Assembly: GCF_029541745.1 (NCBI RefSeq)
Contig: NZ_CP089746.1
Coordinates: 5,899,559-5,963,558, forward strand
DNA length: 64,000 bases
Direction of reading: 5' to 3'
From: Streptomyces sp. LX-29
GTDB taxonomy: Bacteria; Actinomycetota; Actinomycetes; Streptomycetales; Streptomycetaceae
The position numbers and the translations under genes were made by a program. Below are positions 7,524 to 15,729 of this stretch, in pieces. Below the pieces are notes generated by a model. That model did no database searches, was not told the DNA's origin, and saw only the letters and a program-made list of their open reading frames with translations. The stretch's first letter is position 1; the number at the start of each line of letters is the position of its first letter.

Positions 7524-8228
7524 GTGTTGACGAATCTATTGCCTGGCTTGAGAGACTTCAGGACGCCTCTGACGGTGGGCTACGTATGGCTCGTAACGGC
7601 CTGGCTCGCGATCCACGATCGAATCCCGTCCCAAAAGGCGGCGTCAGGCTTCTTTGGCGACCTTTACGATTTGTCTGACGCGGTAGGGCGTCCGGCCTCC
7701 CTGGCGGCCATGAGCGTCGTTGCCTACCTCCTAGGGGCGATGACGGAGATGGGGGCGGGTACGGCATTGAAGATCGTTAACCATGTGCCTGGCATCGAAG
7801 TCAAATGGGCATCCGAACCAGCGCTAGATGACCTACGTGATCACGTGCGGGAGAAGGTTAACGCTAAGAGGCAGGGGCTTGAAGGTCCTCAAGCCCAGGC
7901 AGAAGCCGAAAGTCTCATGCAGCAGATTACGGCAGAGCGTGATCAGCTCGTCGTCCGTCTCCGGCACAGCACGCGCGTAAGGTATGAGGAGGTTTCGCGT
8001 ACTACCGCTGAGGCTGACTTCCGCGTCAGCATCGGTATCGCGCTCCTGGGGACGGTCATCGTCATTGGGTTGCAGTACGAAGCGTTCGCGTTGTTTCTTC
8101 TGGTGCTGCCGAGTTGGTTGATCATGAGGGGGTGTTTGCGGTACCAGCAGTCGAATGACGAGCTGGTGCAAGGCGTCGTTCTCTCTGAGACTTCGTCGGG
8201 AGCCATCGAAAGATTTATGCGCTCATAG
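7524..8228 (+). CDS. Hypothetical membrane protein, 234 aa
   Basis: An unrecognised protein with hydrophobic segments near residues 14-30, 60-78 and a strong pair at about 166-205 (VSIGIALLGTVIVIGLQY and FALFLLVLPSWLIM). Between them is a charged, coiled-coil-like stretch (residues about 98-160). GTG 7524 is the start; no strong ribosome site is visible. Its codons are more AT-rich than those of its neighbours, which suggests recent acquisition. It stands alone between the nuclease gene and the integrase fragment. Its layout would suit a membrane effector or sensor, but nothing identifies a function. Confidence 0.6.
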   Translation: MLTNLLPGLRDFRTPLTVGYVWLVTAWLAIHDRIPSQKAASGFFGDLYDLSDAVGRPASLAAMSVVAYLLGAMTEMGAGTALKIVNHVPGIEVKWASEPALDDLRDHVREKVNAKRQGLEGPQAQAEAESLMQQITAERDQLVVRLRHSTRVRYEEVSRTTAEADFRVSIGIALLGTVIVIGLQYEAFALFLLVLPSWLIMRGCLRYQQSNDELVQGVVLSETSSGAIERFMRS

Positions 8229-8318
8229 CTTCATCCTTGCGGATGCTGGCCGTGGATTGGAAGACCAGCAGCCTCGACAGGCCCCACGACTGTGCGGTGC
8301 ACAGTCGGTCCGCAGGTG

Positions 8319-8810
8319 TTACGCCGCCATCTGATGCCGCCTGCCGATAGCCTTGCGGGCCTTCTCGGCAGCGCCCTTGATGCGATGCACGTACCGTCGC
8401 AGCGTGAAAGCTGGATCCTCGTGGCCGAGCAGATCGGCGAGCGTGTAAACGTCGACGCCCTCGTTGATCGCCTCGGAGGCGAACAGGTGCCGCAGCGCGT
8501 GCATCATCTTGTCGCGGCACTCCTCCCACTTGCGGCCCTTGCCGACCGGCTTGTCGTTCACCGCCATGATGACGCCGATAGCCTCAAGGGCCGCCTTCCA
8601 GAGGTAGTTGAAGTAGTTCTTGTTGAGCGCCTTGCGCTCGCGCGTGGTGAACATCAAGCGCACGGTGACCAAGTCACCGCCCTTCTCAAGCCACGGCAGC
8701 GTGACCTCAACGGGAGGGAACTCCCGCATGTGCTCGCGCAGCAGCGTCGCCAAGTCCTCGTCGAGGGGGACGTAGCGGTCCTTCGGTTCGTCCTTGGTGC
8801 CGCCCTTAGA
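8319..8810 (-). pseudogene. int: Truncated tyrosine integrase (C-terminal half only)
   Basis: About 163 residues of a phage-type integrase catalytic domain remain. It keeps HALRHLF (box II His and Arg), LADLLGHEDPAFTLRRYVH (second His and the nucleophilic Tyr) and DRYVPLDEDLATLL just after the expected first-Arg region. Upstream of the SKGGTKDEPK stretch the homology stops abruptly in DNA crowded with ggaccg/ggtccg. The N-terminal DNA-binding part and the first catalytic Arg are therefore missing. A normal relative would be about 400 residues. The reading frame continues upstream without a stop, but its sequence is not integrase-like. Recombination activity is very unlikely. Confidence 0.8.
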
Positions 8811-10416
8811 CCGGTCCGCCGGACCGCACGCGCCGGACGGCTCTGGTCCGCAGGTTGGTCCGCAGTGTGCGGCAGTCGCGGACCGGTCCGCCGAAGGCGC
8901 ACTGACCGGAATCCCTGCGCCTGACCGGATATCCACATCTGCGGAGGAATTGCAGGTCAGCGGCGTACGGACCGGATCACATGCTGCGGACCAGGATGGT
9001 CCGCACGAGGTGAAGCGGTCCGCTCCCGCTGGTCCGGTGGTCCGCAGGGGTTCGGACCAGCCGGCGGATTCCGGTCCGCACGACCGGGAGCAGACCGGCA
9101 TCCCTGCCGGTGAGCGGACCAACCTCCAGCCACCGGATGAGGTTGACGGACCGGGCCAAGCCCCGCGTCCGGGTCCGGGAGAGCCGTCCGGACCGGCGGA
9201 CCACGCAGAGCAGACTTCCGGTGAGGGAGCCGTCCTACTGGATGAGTTCCGGACGGTGATCGGCAAGTATGTGGTGCTGCCTAGCGAGGAGGCGCTGACC
9301 GCGCTCACCTTGTGGGCGGCGGCCTCCCACATCCAGACCGCGCTGCAGCACGCGCCGCGCCTGGCGGTGGTGAGCCCGACGAAGGGCTGTGGCAAGTCCC
9401 GCGTCCTGGACGTGCTGCACGAGACCGTGCACCAGCCGATGATGACGGTGAACACCTCCCCGGCGGTCATCTTCCGCGTCATCGGCAAGAACCCGCCCAC
9501 CCTGCTGGTGGACGAGGCCGACACCATCTTCGGCCCCAAGACGGGCGACAAGGAGGACCTGCGCGGCCTGCTCAATGCGGGCCACCAGCGCAACCGGCCC
9601 GCCTGGCGCATCTCCGGGCCGGAACACAAGCCGACCCCGTACCCGACTTTCGCCATGGCCGCGATCGCGGGGATCGGCGACCTGCCGGACACGATCATGG
9701 ATCGGGCGGTCGTGCTGCGGATGCAGAAGCGCAAGATGGGCGAGAAGGTCACCCCGTTCCGGTTGCGGTATTCGGTGCCGGAACTCCACGCGCTGCGTGA
9801 CCGGCTGGCCGCCTGGCTGACTCCGCTGCGCGGTCAGGCTGCTCGCATGGTGCCGCAGATGCCGGTGGAGGACCGGGCGGCGGACACCTGGGAGCCGCTG
9901 GTCATCATTGCTGACCTGGCGGGAGGTCACTGGCCCGCACGCGCCCGCGCCGCGTGCGTGGCGATGACCCGGCACGAGGCGGTCCAGGACGAGCAGAGCA
10001 GCCTGAAAACGCGGCTGCTGCGCGACATCCACCGGATCTTCGCGCAGGCGGACAATCCCGAGGCCCTGGCCACCCAGGACCTGGTCGCCGCCCTGATCCA
10101 GGACGCCGACGCCCCGTGGGCGGAGTACGGCACCAAGGGGCTGAACGCCTACCACCTGGGCAACTTGCTGCGGGACTTCAACATCGGCTCGGCCAACTAC
10201 CGGTTCGACAAGGGCAGGCAGGCCAAGGCGTACATGCGCAACCGGTTCCTCGATGCCTGGGCACGTAACTGCCCCGACCTCGTCGAGGCGGCACCCGAGC
10301 CCGCACACGGCGTCGCGCTTGCCCGACCGGCCCAGGGCAAGCCGCCCGCCGCCCCGGCGGGTTCGCTGCCCATCGGCCCGCCCGGTGGTCCCACCGGGCC
10401 GAAGCGAACTATCTGA
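8794..10416 (+). CDS. DUF3631 helicase-like replication protein of the element
   Basis: Residues about 145-400 match the DUF3631 P-loop domain: Walker-A-like SPTKGCGKSRVLDVL, Walker-B-like TLLVDEADTIFG, LRGLLNAGHQR and AGIGDLPDTIMDRAVVLRM. Proteins of this type occur on actinobacterial plasmids and integrative elements, probably as helicase or primase-associated replication factors. The first 140 residues are unusual: low complexity, rich in Gly-Pro, encoded by DNA full of ggwccg repeats. The start is uncertain; TTG 8794 and GTG 8797 overlap the integrase remnant, while GTG 9010 would avoid it. A terminator follows at 10454-10483. The mob genes lie downstream in the same direction. Confidence 0.8.
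   Translation: MVPPLDRSAGPHAPDGSGPQVGPQCAAVADRSAEGALTGIPAPDRISTSAEELQVSGVRTGSHAADQDGPHEVKRSAPAGPVVRRGSDQPADSGPHDREQTGIPAGERTNLQPPDEVDGPGQAPRPGPGEPSGPADHAEQTSGEGAVLLDEFRTVIGKYVVLPSEEALTALTLWAAASHIQTALQHAPRLAVVSPTKGCGKSRVLDVLHETVHQPMMTVNTSPAVIFRVIGKNPPTLLVDEADTIFGPKTGDKEDLRGLLNAGHQRNRPAWRISGPEHKPTPYPTFAMAAIAGIGDLPDTIMDRAVVLRMQKRKMGEKVTPFRLRYSVPELHALRDRLAAWLTPLRGQAARMVPQMPVEDRAADTWEPLVIIADLAGGHWPARARAACVAMTRHEAVQDEQSSLKTRLLRDIHRIFAQADNPEALATQDLVAALIQDADAPWAEYGTKGLNAYHLGNLLRDFNIGSANYRFDKGRQAKAYMRNRFLDAWARNCPDLVEAAPEPAHGVALARPAQGKPPAAPAGSLPIGPPGGPTGPKRTI
8810..9200. repeat. Cluster of ggaccg/ggtccg motifs
   Basis: The heptamer-like motifs ggtccgc and ggaccgg recur more than twenty times here, spaced irregularly and often as inverted pairs (ggaccggtccg). 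The cluster starts exactly where integrase homology ends and fills the 5' part of the DUF3631 reading frame. It could be a set of iterons (an origin bound by the replication protein) or simply low-complexity coding DNA. Position next to a replication gene favours a functional role, but this is inference. Confidence 0.45.
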
Positions 10417-10453
10417 TCCCACCAGGGGCGTAGTCCGTATCACTGCGTCGCAA

Positions 10454-10483
10454 CCGTCCCCGCGCAGGTCAGCGCGGGGACGG
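10454..10483 (+). terminator. Terminator after the DUF3631 gene
   Basis: Perfect 12-bp arms ccgtccccgcgc (10454-10465) and gcgcggggacgg (10472-10483), loop aggtca, followed by actttct. Confidence 0.65.
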
Positions 10484-10601
10484 ACTTTCTCGCCGGGACG
10501 CACTTTTCCGTACCTGGGCTCGTGTGCGTACCTGTGCTGACCAGGCATGCGACGCATGCGACGGACGTGACACAGCCCTACCCCTCACCACCGGACACAC
10601 C
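10484..10601 (+). other. Candidate oriT upstream of the mob genes
   Basis: This 118-base gap holds two direct repeats of cgtacctg with a shared gct tail (about 10509 and 10527) and two copies of gcatgcgac in tandem (about 10545-10563). Transfer origins of mobilizable elements usually lie just upstream of their mobC and relaxase genes and contain such short repeats. No nick site can be assigned from sequence alone. Confidence 0.35.
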
Positions 10602-11345
10602 ATGCACACTGAGAACGACACTAACCCCACCTCCTCCCGCCGCTGGGGATGGTTCGGCCTGGGCCGACGAACAGCAGCAAGCTGGAGCGAACGAGCCCCT
10701 AAAGGGGCTTCGTCCGCGCTTGCCCCCGCCCCTGGGGTGACGGGGGAGGAGAGGGCCGTGCGCCAGCGGGCACCCGAGCCTGGGGAGGGGGCGGCCGAGC
10801 CCAGCACCACGTCTGACGCCGACAGCGCCAAGCAGCCCGCCGCCCACTCCATCGCCCCGCACGCCGAGCCGTCTGCCGATCCCCAACCGCCCGCAGCTGT
10901 TGAGCAGCCCTCGTGGCGTGAGCCGGACGCCCCCACGCTGCCCGTGCGGATGAACCGCAAGCGCACTACCGAGAAGCGTGACCAGGAGAAGAAGATCCGC
11001 TTCACCCCGACCGCGGTCCGCCTCATCGACGCCGAGGCCGAGCGACGCCGTCTGACGTTCGCCGGGTTCGTCGGCGACGCCGCCCTGGCGGTCGCGCTCG
11101 GCAAGGCGGGCATGGTCGGCAGCCCCGAGGACGACCCGATCCGCCCGCTGGTGGAGGCCATCGAGGCACACACCAAGGCGCTGAACCGGATCGGCACCAA
11201 CCTCAACCAGATCACGGGCGCCATCCACTCCGGCGCGATACCCGAGCGAGCCGAGGTTGTCCTTGACCGCATCGAGCAGGCCGCCGAGGCAAGTTACGGG
11301 CTGATCGACCAGCTCCTGGCGGAAGGGGCCAGCCATGGTGCCTGA
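10602..11345 (+). CDS. MobC-like relaxosome accessory protein
   Basis: A 247-residue protein. The first 120 residues are a disordered, Pro/Ala-rich tail. The C-terminal part (about 125-245) has a basic patch (MNRKRTTEKRDQEKKIRFTP), a ribbon-helix-helix-like stretch (AVRLIDAEAERRRLTFAGFV) and the MobC signature ALNRIGTNLNQITGAIHSG. MobC proteins bind oriT and help the relaxase melt and nick it. ATG 10602 is chosen for its position; no strong ribosome site is seen. The gene overlaps the relaxase by 11 bases, so the two are translated together. Confidence 0.8.
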   Translation: MHTENDTNPTSSRRWGWFGLGRRTAASWSERAPKGASSALAPAPGVTGEERAVRQRAPEPGEGAAEPSTTSDADSAKQPAAHSIAPHAEPSADPQPPAAVEQPSWREPDAPTLPVRMNRKRTTEKRDQEKKIRFTPTAVRLIDAEAERRRLTFAGFVGDAALAVALGKAGMVGSPEDDPIRPLVEAIEAHTKALNRIGTNLNQITGAIHSGAIPERAEVVLDRIEQAAEASYGLIDQLLAEGASHGA

Positions 11346-13011
11346 CGTCTCCACCGGCTCCGACACCCGCGGCCTGATCGCCTACCTCTTCGGCCCCGGC
11401 CGCCGGGACGAGCACACCGACCCCCACATCGTCGTCGCCTGGGACATGACCGGCGCCCCCGACCCCGGCCGCGACCCGAACGCCACCTACACCCAGCTCG
11501 CCAAGCGCCTGGACCACCACGTCGACCTGCGCACCCGCGAACTGGGCGGCAAGGAGCCACCCCAGCACGTGTGGCACTGCCCGGTACGCACTGCACCCGG
11601 CGACCGCTACCTGACCGACGCCGAATGGGCCGATGTCGCCCGCCGCATCGTGGCGGCCACCGGCATCGCGCCCGAGGGCGACGAGAAGGCGTGCCGGTGG
11701 ATCGCGGTGCGGCACGCGGATGACCACATCCACATCATGGCCACCACCGTCCGTGCCGACGGTCGCCGCCCGCGTACGAACCGCGACGGGCAGCGCGCCC
11801 AGGCCGAGTGCCGCAAGATCGAGGCCGAGTTCGGGCTGCGCCGCCTCAAGTCCGGCGACCTCACCGCACCCAAGACGCCCACCGGCGCCGAACGCGCCAA
11901 GGCCGAACGCCAGGGCCAGGAGAAGGCCACACGGGAGTGGCTGCGCGAGCAGGCGTACGCGGTCGCCGCCGCCGTACGGAGCATCGACGACTACTTCACC
12001 GTGCTGGGCTCGCTCGGTATCCGGGTCAAGCCCCGCATCGGTCCCGAGAGCGGGGAGGTGACCGGCTACAGCCTGGCCGCACCCGGCGACACCATCTGGT
12101 ACGGCGGCTCCAGCCTGGCCCCCGACCTGTCCTACAACCGACTGCGCGAACGCCTCCCCACCCAGGACGTGGCCGACTGCCCGCAACCGGTGGCGGACCC
12201 GGCCGACACGTGGCGCCGCACCGAATCCGCCGTGCGCACAGCCCGCACCGTTTTCGACGCGGGCGACGACGCCGTAGCCCAGGGCCACCTGGAAGCCTTC
12301 GGCGACACCCTGCTCAACCTGGCCCGCGCCACACCCGGCCCACACCAGACCGAACTGCAAGCAGCGGCCCAAGCGTTCAACCGAGCCCGCCGCTCGGCGA
12401 TCCGGGCAGACCACCAAGCCGCCACCGAACTGCGCGAAGCCGCCAAGGAACTCACCTACGCCCCCAACATTCCGGGCGGACTCGCCATCGCCCTCGTCTT
12501 CGCCGCCCTCCACCTGGCCCGCGCCGCCGCCCACTGGCACGCACGACGCGGCCACGAACAGCAGGCAGCCGCAGCCGAACAGGCCGTCCGCCACCTCCAA
12601 GCCAGCTACCGCCAGGCCGCCGAGCCGGTCTTGGCGGACCTCGCCCGCCGCGCCCCGCGCGCCACAACTGCTCACCGCTTCGAGCAAGATCTGCGCGCGG
12701 CCATCCCCGACCACGCAGACCGCATCCTCGCCGACCCCGCCTGGCCTGCCCTGACCACCACCCTCGCCCGCGCCGAAACTGCCGGCCACAACCCCCGCCA
12801 CCTCCTCACCGAAGTAGCCGCCCGACGAGAACTCGACACAGCCGAGCGCCCCGCCGAAGTCCTCAACTGGCGCATCACCGCCCAGCCGAACAGGCGCGTA
12901 CAGGCAGCACGCAGGCAAAGCGTCCGCAGCACCCGGCCCATCGCGCAGGCACCGCAGCTCGCGCCTACGACGGTGGGCGAACCGTCTGCGGAACGCGGCC
13001 GACGCCGATAG
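11335..13011 (+). CDS. Relaxase / mobilization nuclease
   Basis: A 558-residue relaxase. The metal-binding HUH motif is clear: VRHADDHIHIMATT at about residues 122-135 (His-x-Asp-x-x-His-x-His). The N-terminus (STGSDTRGLIAYLFGPGR) is typical of the actinobacterial type. The C-terminal half is helical and alanine-rich, with a possible membrane-leaning segment (LAIALVFAALHLARAAA). It would nick one strand at oriT and pilot it into a recipient. The start ATG 11335 overlaps the mobC end. No coupling protein is encoded nearby, so transfer probably uses another element's machinery. Confidence 0.85.
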   Translation: MVPDVSTGSDTRGLIAYLFGPGRRDEHTDPHIVVAWDMTGAPDPGRDPNATYTQLAKRLDHHVDLRTRELGGKEPPQHVWHCPVRTAPGDRYLTDAEWADVARRIVAATGIAPEGDEKACRWIAVRHADDHIHIMATTVRADGRRPRTNRDGQRAQAECRKIEAEFGLRRLKSGDLTAPKTPTGAERAKAERQGQEKATREWLREQAYAVAAAVRSIDDYFTVLGSLGIRVKPRIGPESGEVTGYSLAAPGDTIWYGGSSLAPDLSYNRLRERLPTQDVADCPQPVADPADTWRRTESAVRTARTVFDAGDDAVAQGHLEAFGDTLLNLARATPGPHQTELQAAAQAFNRARRSAIRADHQAATELREAAKELTYAPNIPGGLAIALVFAALHLARAAAHWHARRGHEQQAAAAEQAVRHLQASYRQAAEPVLADLARRAPRATTAHRFEQDLRAAIPDHADRILADPAWPALTTTLARAETAGHNPRHLLTEVAARRELDTAERPAEVLNWRITAQPNRRVQAARRQSVRSTRPIAQAPQLAPTTVGEPSAERGRRR

Positions 13012-13026
13012 CGATCATGGGCCTGC

Positions 13027-13563
13027 TCAGCGCTGCCTGGTCGCGGACAGAGGCGTCACGAGCCTTCCCAGATCTCCGGTGTAGACGATCACTTCTTCGT
13101 CGTCTTCCGGAGGGTCGAAGCGGGCGAAGAAGTCGTCGAGGGCCTCCGGTGTAACAGTGAGGGCGTTGGCGTCCCCGCGCTGGTTGCGTTCGGCGAGGCG
13201 CCGCAACAGTTCCTCCCGGTCGACCGGTAGGTAGATCACGAGGGGGTGGCCGCCCGCTTCGCGGGCGGCCCGCCTCCAGGCGTCACGCTCGTCACGGCGC
13301 CACAGGCCGTGATCCAGAACGACGTCGTGTCCGGCTTCCAGCTCCTTGACGAACCGTTCCCGGATCGCCTCGACCACGGGGCGCTCGCGCTCGAAGTAGG
13401 TGTGCTCGGGATAGTCGACGCCGTAGCGGCCGTGGAGGCGGTGGACCTCCTCGTCCACAGAGAGGCGGATCATGCCGCGTGCGGCCAGGGCCTGGGCGAC
13501 GGTGGTCTTGCCGGAGCCGGTGATGCCGACCAGCAGCACGGCCAGCGGTGCGGCGGTGTTCAC
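13027..13563 (-). CDS. P-loop kinase, AAA_33 type
   Basis: A 178-residue ATP-binding protein with Walker A GITGSGKTTVAQ near residue 12, then RLSVDEEVHRLHG, a VVLDHGLW strand and an Arg-rich lid (EELLRRLAERNQRG). It resembles small nucleoside, gluconate or antibiotic kinases that phosphorylate a hydroxyl of a small molecule. GTG 13563 follows GAAGGG. It is the last gene of the leftward glycosyltransferase operon, separated from it by 70 bases that contain a 4x8-bp repeat. It may phosphorylate a sugar or glycan part, but the substrate cannot be read from sequence. Confidence 0.75.
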   Translation of the reverse strand: MNTAAPLAVLLVGITGSGKTTVAQALAARGMIRLSVDEEVHRLHGRYGVDYPEHTYFERERPVVEAIRERFVKELEAGHDVVLDHGLWRRDERDAWRRAAREAGGHPLVIYLPVDREELLRRLAERNQRGDANALTVTPEALDDFFARFDPPEDDEEVIVYTGDLGRLVTPLSATRQR

Positions 13564-13581
13564 GTTCGGTCCCTTCCTGCC

Positions 13582-13613
13582 GGTGCCCAGGTGCCCAGGT
13601 GCCCAGGTGCCCA
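13582..13613 (+). repeat. Four tandem copies of an 8-bp unit
   Basis: ggtgccca is repeated four times without error, in the 70-base gap between the glycosyltransferase stop and the kinase start. Such repeats change length easily by slippage and here lie just upstream of the kinase ribosome site, so they could tune its expression. Confidence 0.7.
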
Positions 13614-13633
13614 TTCTGTCCGATCTGGCGGAG

Positions 13634-14500
13634 CTACCGGTGGCTGGTTGCGGCATGAGGGCGCCAGCGGGTGGCGATGGTGCGGGCTTCGGCCGTCCAG
13701 CCGGTCGGCAGTCGGTCGAGGCTGACGCGGCGGAAGGCCAGGCGGGGGTCGGCCACGTCGATGCGGCCGTGGTGCCGGTCGATGTGATCGAGCAGGCGGT
13801 CGGCCTCCTCCCGCACGGCCGGGGTGTGCTCGGCCCAGTCGCCGGAGGTGAACTTCTCCACCCGCCGCTGGAGGTCGTCCAGGACGCCCATGCGCCACTT
13901 GAAGTGGTGGACGCAGGCCAGTGCGTCCGGGTCCGGCTTGTGGCTGGGAGCCCGGTGGTTGCCGGAGGCCACCGGCACCTCGGATCGGGCGAGGACGATC
14001 TTGCGGGGGTCGCCGTGCAGGAGGCGGTGGGTGAGGTGGCCGCCGAGCGGGAAGGCGCGGTCCAGGCCGGTCTCGGGCCGCCAGTGGGCCAGGCGGCCAT
14101 CCGCGGCGACGCGGTCGAGCATCAACCCGCCCACCACCTGCCGCCCAGCCTCTTCGGCGGCCGCGATCACCTCCGGGAGCGGGGCGGGGTAACTGTGGAA
14201 CTCGTCGGCGTCGGCGAGCAGGTGCCAGCCGGGCCCCGCCTGCTCCCGCAGGGCATCGCGGAGCTGGGTGTTGGTGTGCTCGTGCCAGGGGCCGGTGCTG
14301 ATCTTCGCGGGGACGATGCCGAGGCCGCGGATAGTGGCCAGGAGCTGGTGCTGCCAGGCATAGGGGACGTGGTCGGGGAAGTGGAAGGCGAGGTGGAAGT
14401 CCTCGACGCCGAGTGCGCGGTAGTGAGTGGTCCAAGCGGTCAGCAGGGCCGGTTCCACGGGACCGACGATGGCGATCAGAGCAGGAGGCGTGCTCAGCAT
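13634..14500 (-). CDS. Glycosyltransferase-like protein (GT-A / GT2-GT92 type)
   Basis: A 288-residue protein opening MLSTPPALIAIVGPVEPALL. The segment HYRALGVEDFHLAFHFPD and the acidic motif LLADADEFHSYP (about residue 95) resemble the GT-A fold with its DxD metal site. Later parts include VHHFKWRMGVLDDL. It probably transfers a sugar from a nucleotide donor. Its ATG at 14500 lies inside the stop region of the upstream glycosyltransferase (7-base overlap), which implies coupled translation. Acceptor unknown. Confidence 0.65.
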   Translation of the reverse strand: MLSTPPALIAIVGPVEPALLTAWTTHYRALGVEDFHLAFHFPDHVPYAWQHQLLATIRGLGIVPAKISTGPWHEHTNTQLRDALREQAGPGWHLLADADEFHSYPAPLPEVIAAAEEAGRQVVGGLMLDRVAADGRLAHWRPETGLDRAFPLGGHLTHRLLHGDPRKIVLARSEVPVASGNHRAPSHKPDPDALACVHHFKWRMGVLDDLQRRVEKFTSGDWAEHTPAVREEADRLLDHIDRHHGRIDVADPRLAFRRVSLDRLPTGWTAEARTIATRWRPHAATSHR

Positions 14501-15729
14501 GGGGACTCCTTCGTATGCAGTGACGCGAAGGCGTGGGTGAGGAAGTCGGCTTGCCCGGCGGCGGTCCGCATTCCCAGCAGGCGGGGCGCCTCGGGACCGG
14601 GCTGTGGGGGTGGCTGACGGACGACGGCGTGCAGGGCGTCGGCGAGGCCGTCGGAGTCGCCGACGGGGAAGGAGATGGCCCAGGGCTGGCCGCGAAGACG
14701 GGCGGTGAGGGCGGGGTCGTGATCGGAGACGATCAGGGCGACGCCGAGGCGGGCGGCGTCCATCACGAGCCCGGATTCCTTGCCGACACCGGGCTGCCGG
14801 GCAACCAGGGCAGCGTCGGCGGCGGCGTACACCAGGCGCAGCACCGATTCGGCGACGGGACCGGGCACGGTATGCAGGCGGAGAGCTGGCAGTGCTTGCC
14901 ACCGGTCCAGCACGGCCTCGTCGAGCGGGGCGCCTACGACTATGAGGTGCAGCGGCTCCTTCAAGCGGGCCAGGGCGGCGTCGACGGTGGCGATGTCCTT
15001 GTACGGCCACCAGCCGCCCACCAGGCACACCACGGCTTCGGCTGTGGGGATGCCGAAGGCCGCCCGGCCGCCTTCGCGTTCGGCGTCGGTGAGACGGTGG
15101 CCGTCGTCGACCGCGAAGGCACGTACCACCGCAGGCAGGTGAGGGAAGGCCGCGGCGAACTCATCGGCGACAGCCGGTGTCGGGTAGACCGCGAGGACGC
15201 GGCGCTCGCCCCGGCGGGCCAGTCGGCCGAGTAGCCGCACCACGGCGTCCTCGGTGGTGACCTGTTCGTGGATGAACCGTAGGTGCGGCTGGCCACCAAG
15301 GAGGGCGGCGGCCCCATGCAGGGCCTCGCTCGCGGTCAGGATCACCACCGCCTCGGCTCCGGGCTCCAGACGGCGGGCGGTCCGCAGCGCGGACGCCTCC
15401 GCAAGGCACCGGGCTACCAGGGTGACCTGGTGCGGCAGCCGCCGCAGGACGCGGGGCCAGCGGCCTGAGCGGAACACCAGCTGCCCGGCCCTGGAGAGTC
15501 CGGCCGCAAGGTGGGAGGCGGCCAGCAGCACGGCCCCCGGCCACCCGGACGGTGCGGTCACCAACCGGGCGCCGGCCTTGCGCAGCGCCGTTACCGTCTC
15601 GCGGGCGGCCCCGTGCGGGGTGATGACGAGACTGCCCGGCCGGGCCTGGGCGAGCGCGACCAGTGTTCGCTGGTGGTGCCCGCCCAAGCGGTCGGCATAC
15701 GGCTCGATGAGCACGAGCGAGCCGGTCAT
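14494..15729 (-). CDS. Glycosyltransferase, GT-B type (GT4-like)
   Basis: A 411-residue protein with two Rossmann-like halves. The N-terminal half starts SLVLIEPYADRLGGHHQRTL. The C-terminal half contains VCLVGGWWPYKDI (donor-domain start), LHLIVVGAPLDE and the acidic motif PGVGKESGLVMDAARLG (E-x7-type, about residue 310), as in GT4 enzymes. It likely uses a nucleotide sugar. Start and stop codons overlap those of both neighbours (ATGA with the gene above). This is the middle of a tight leftward operon of four sugar-related genes. Confidence 0.75.
   Translation of the reverse strand: MTGSLVLIEPYADRLGGHHQRTLVALAQARPGSLVITPHGAARETVTALRKAGARLVTAPSGWPGAVLLAASHLAAGLSRAGQLVFRSGRWPRVLRRLPHQVTLVARCLAEASALRTARRLEPGAEAVVILTASEALHGAAALLGGQPHLRFIHEQVTTEDAVVRLLGRLARRGERRVLAVYPTPAVADEFAAAFPHLPAVVRAFAVDDGHRLTDAEREGGRAAFGIPTAEAVVCLVGGWWPYKDIATVDAALARLKEPLHLIVVGAPLDEAVLDRWQALPALRLHTVPGPVAESVLRLVYAAADAALVARQPGVGKESGLVMDAARLGVALIVSDHDPALTARLRGQPWAISFPVGDSDGLADALHAVVRQPPPQPGPEAPRLLGMRTAAGQADFLTHAFASLHTKESPC

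Noticed and set aside
8811..9752. Upstream extension of the integrase frame
   Set aside because: The frame is open but lies antisense to the DUF3631 domain and its sequence (Ser/Thr/Arg-rich) is not integrase-like.
11808..13154. Plus-strand frame overlapping the relaxase
   Set aside because: Arg/Pro-rich translation in another frame of the relaxase gene, a typical high-GC shadow.
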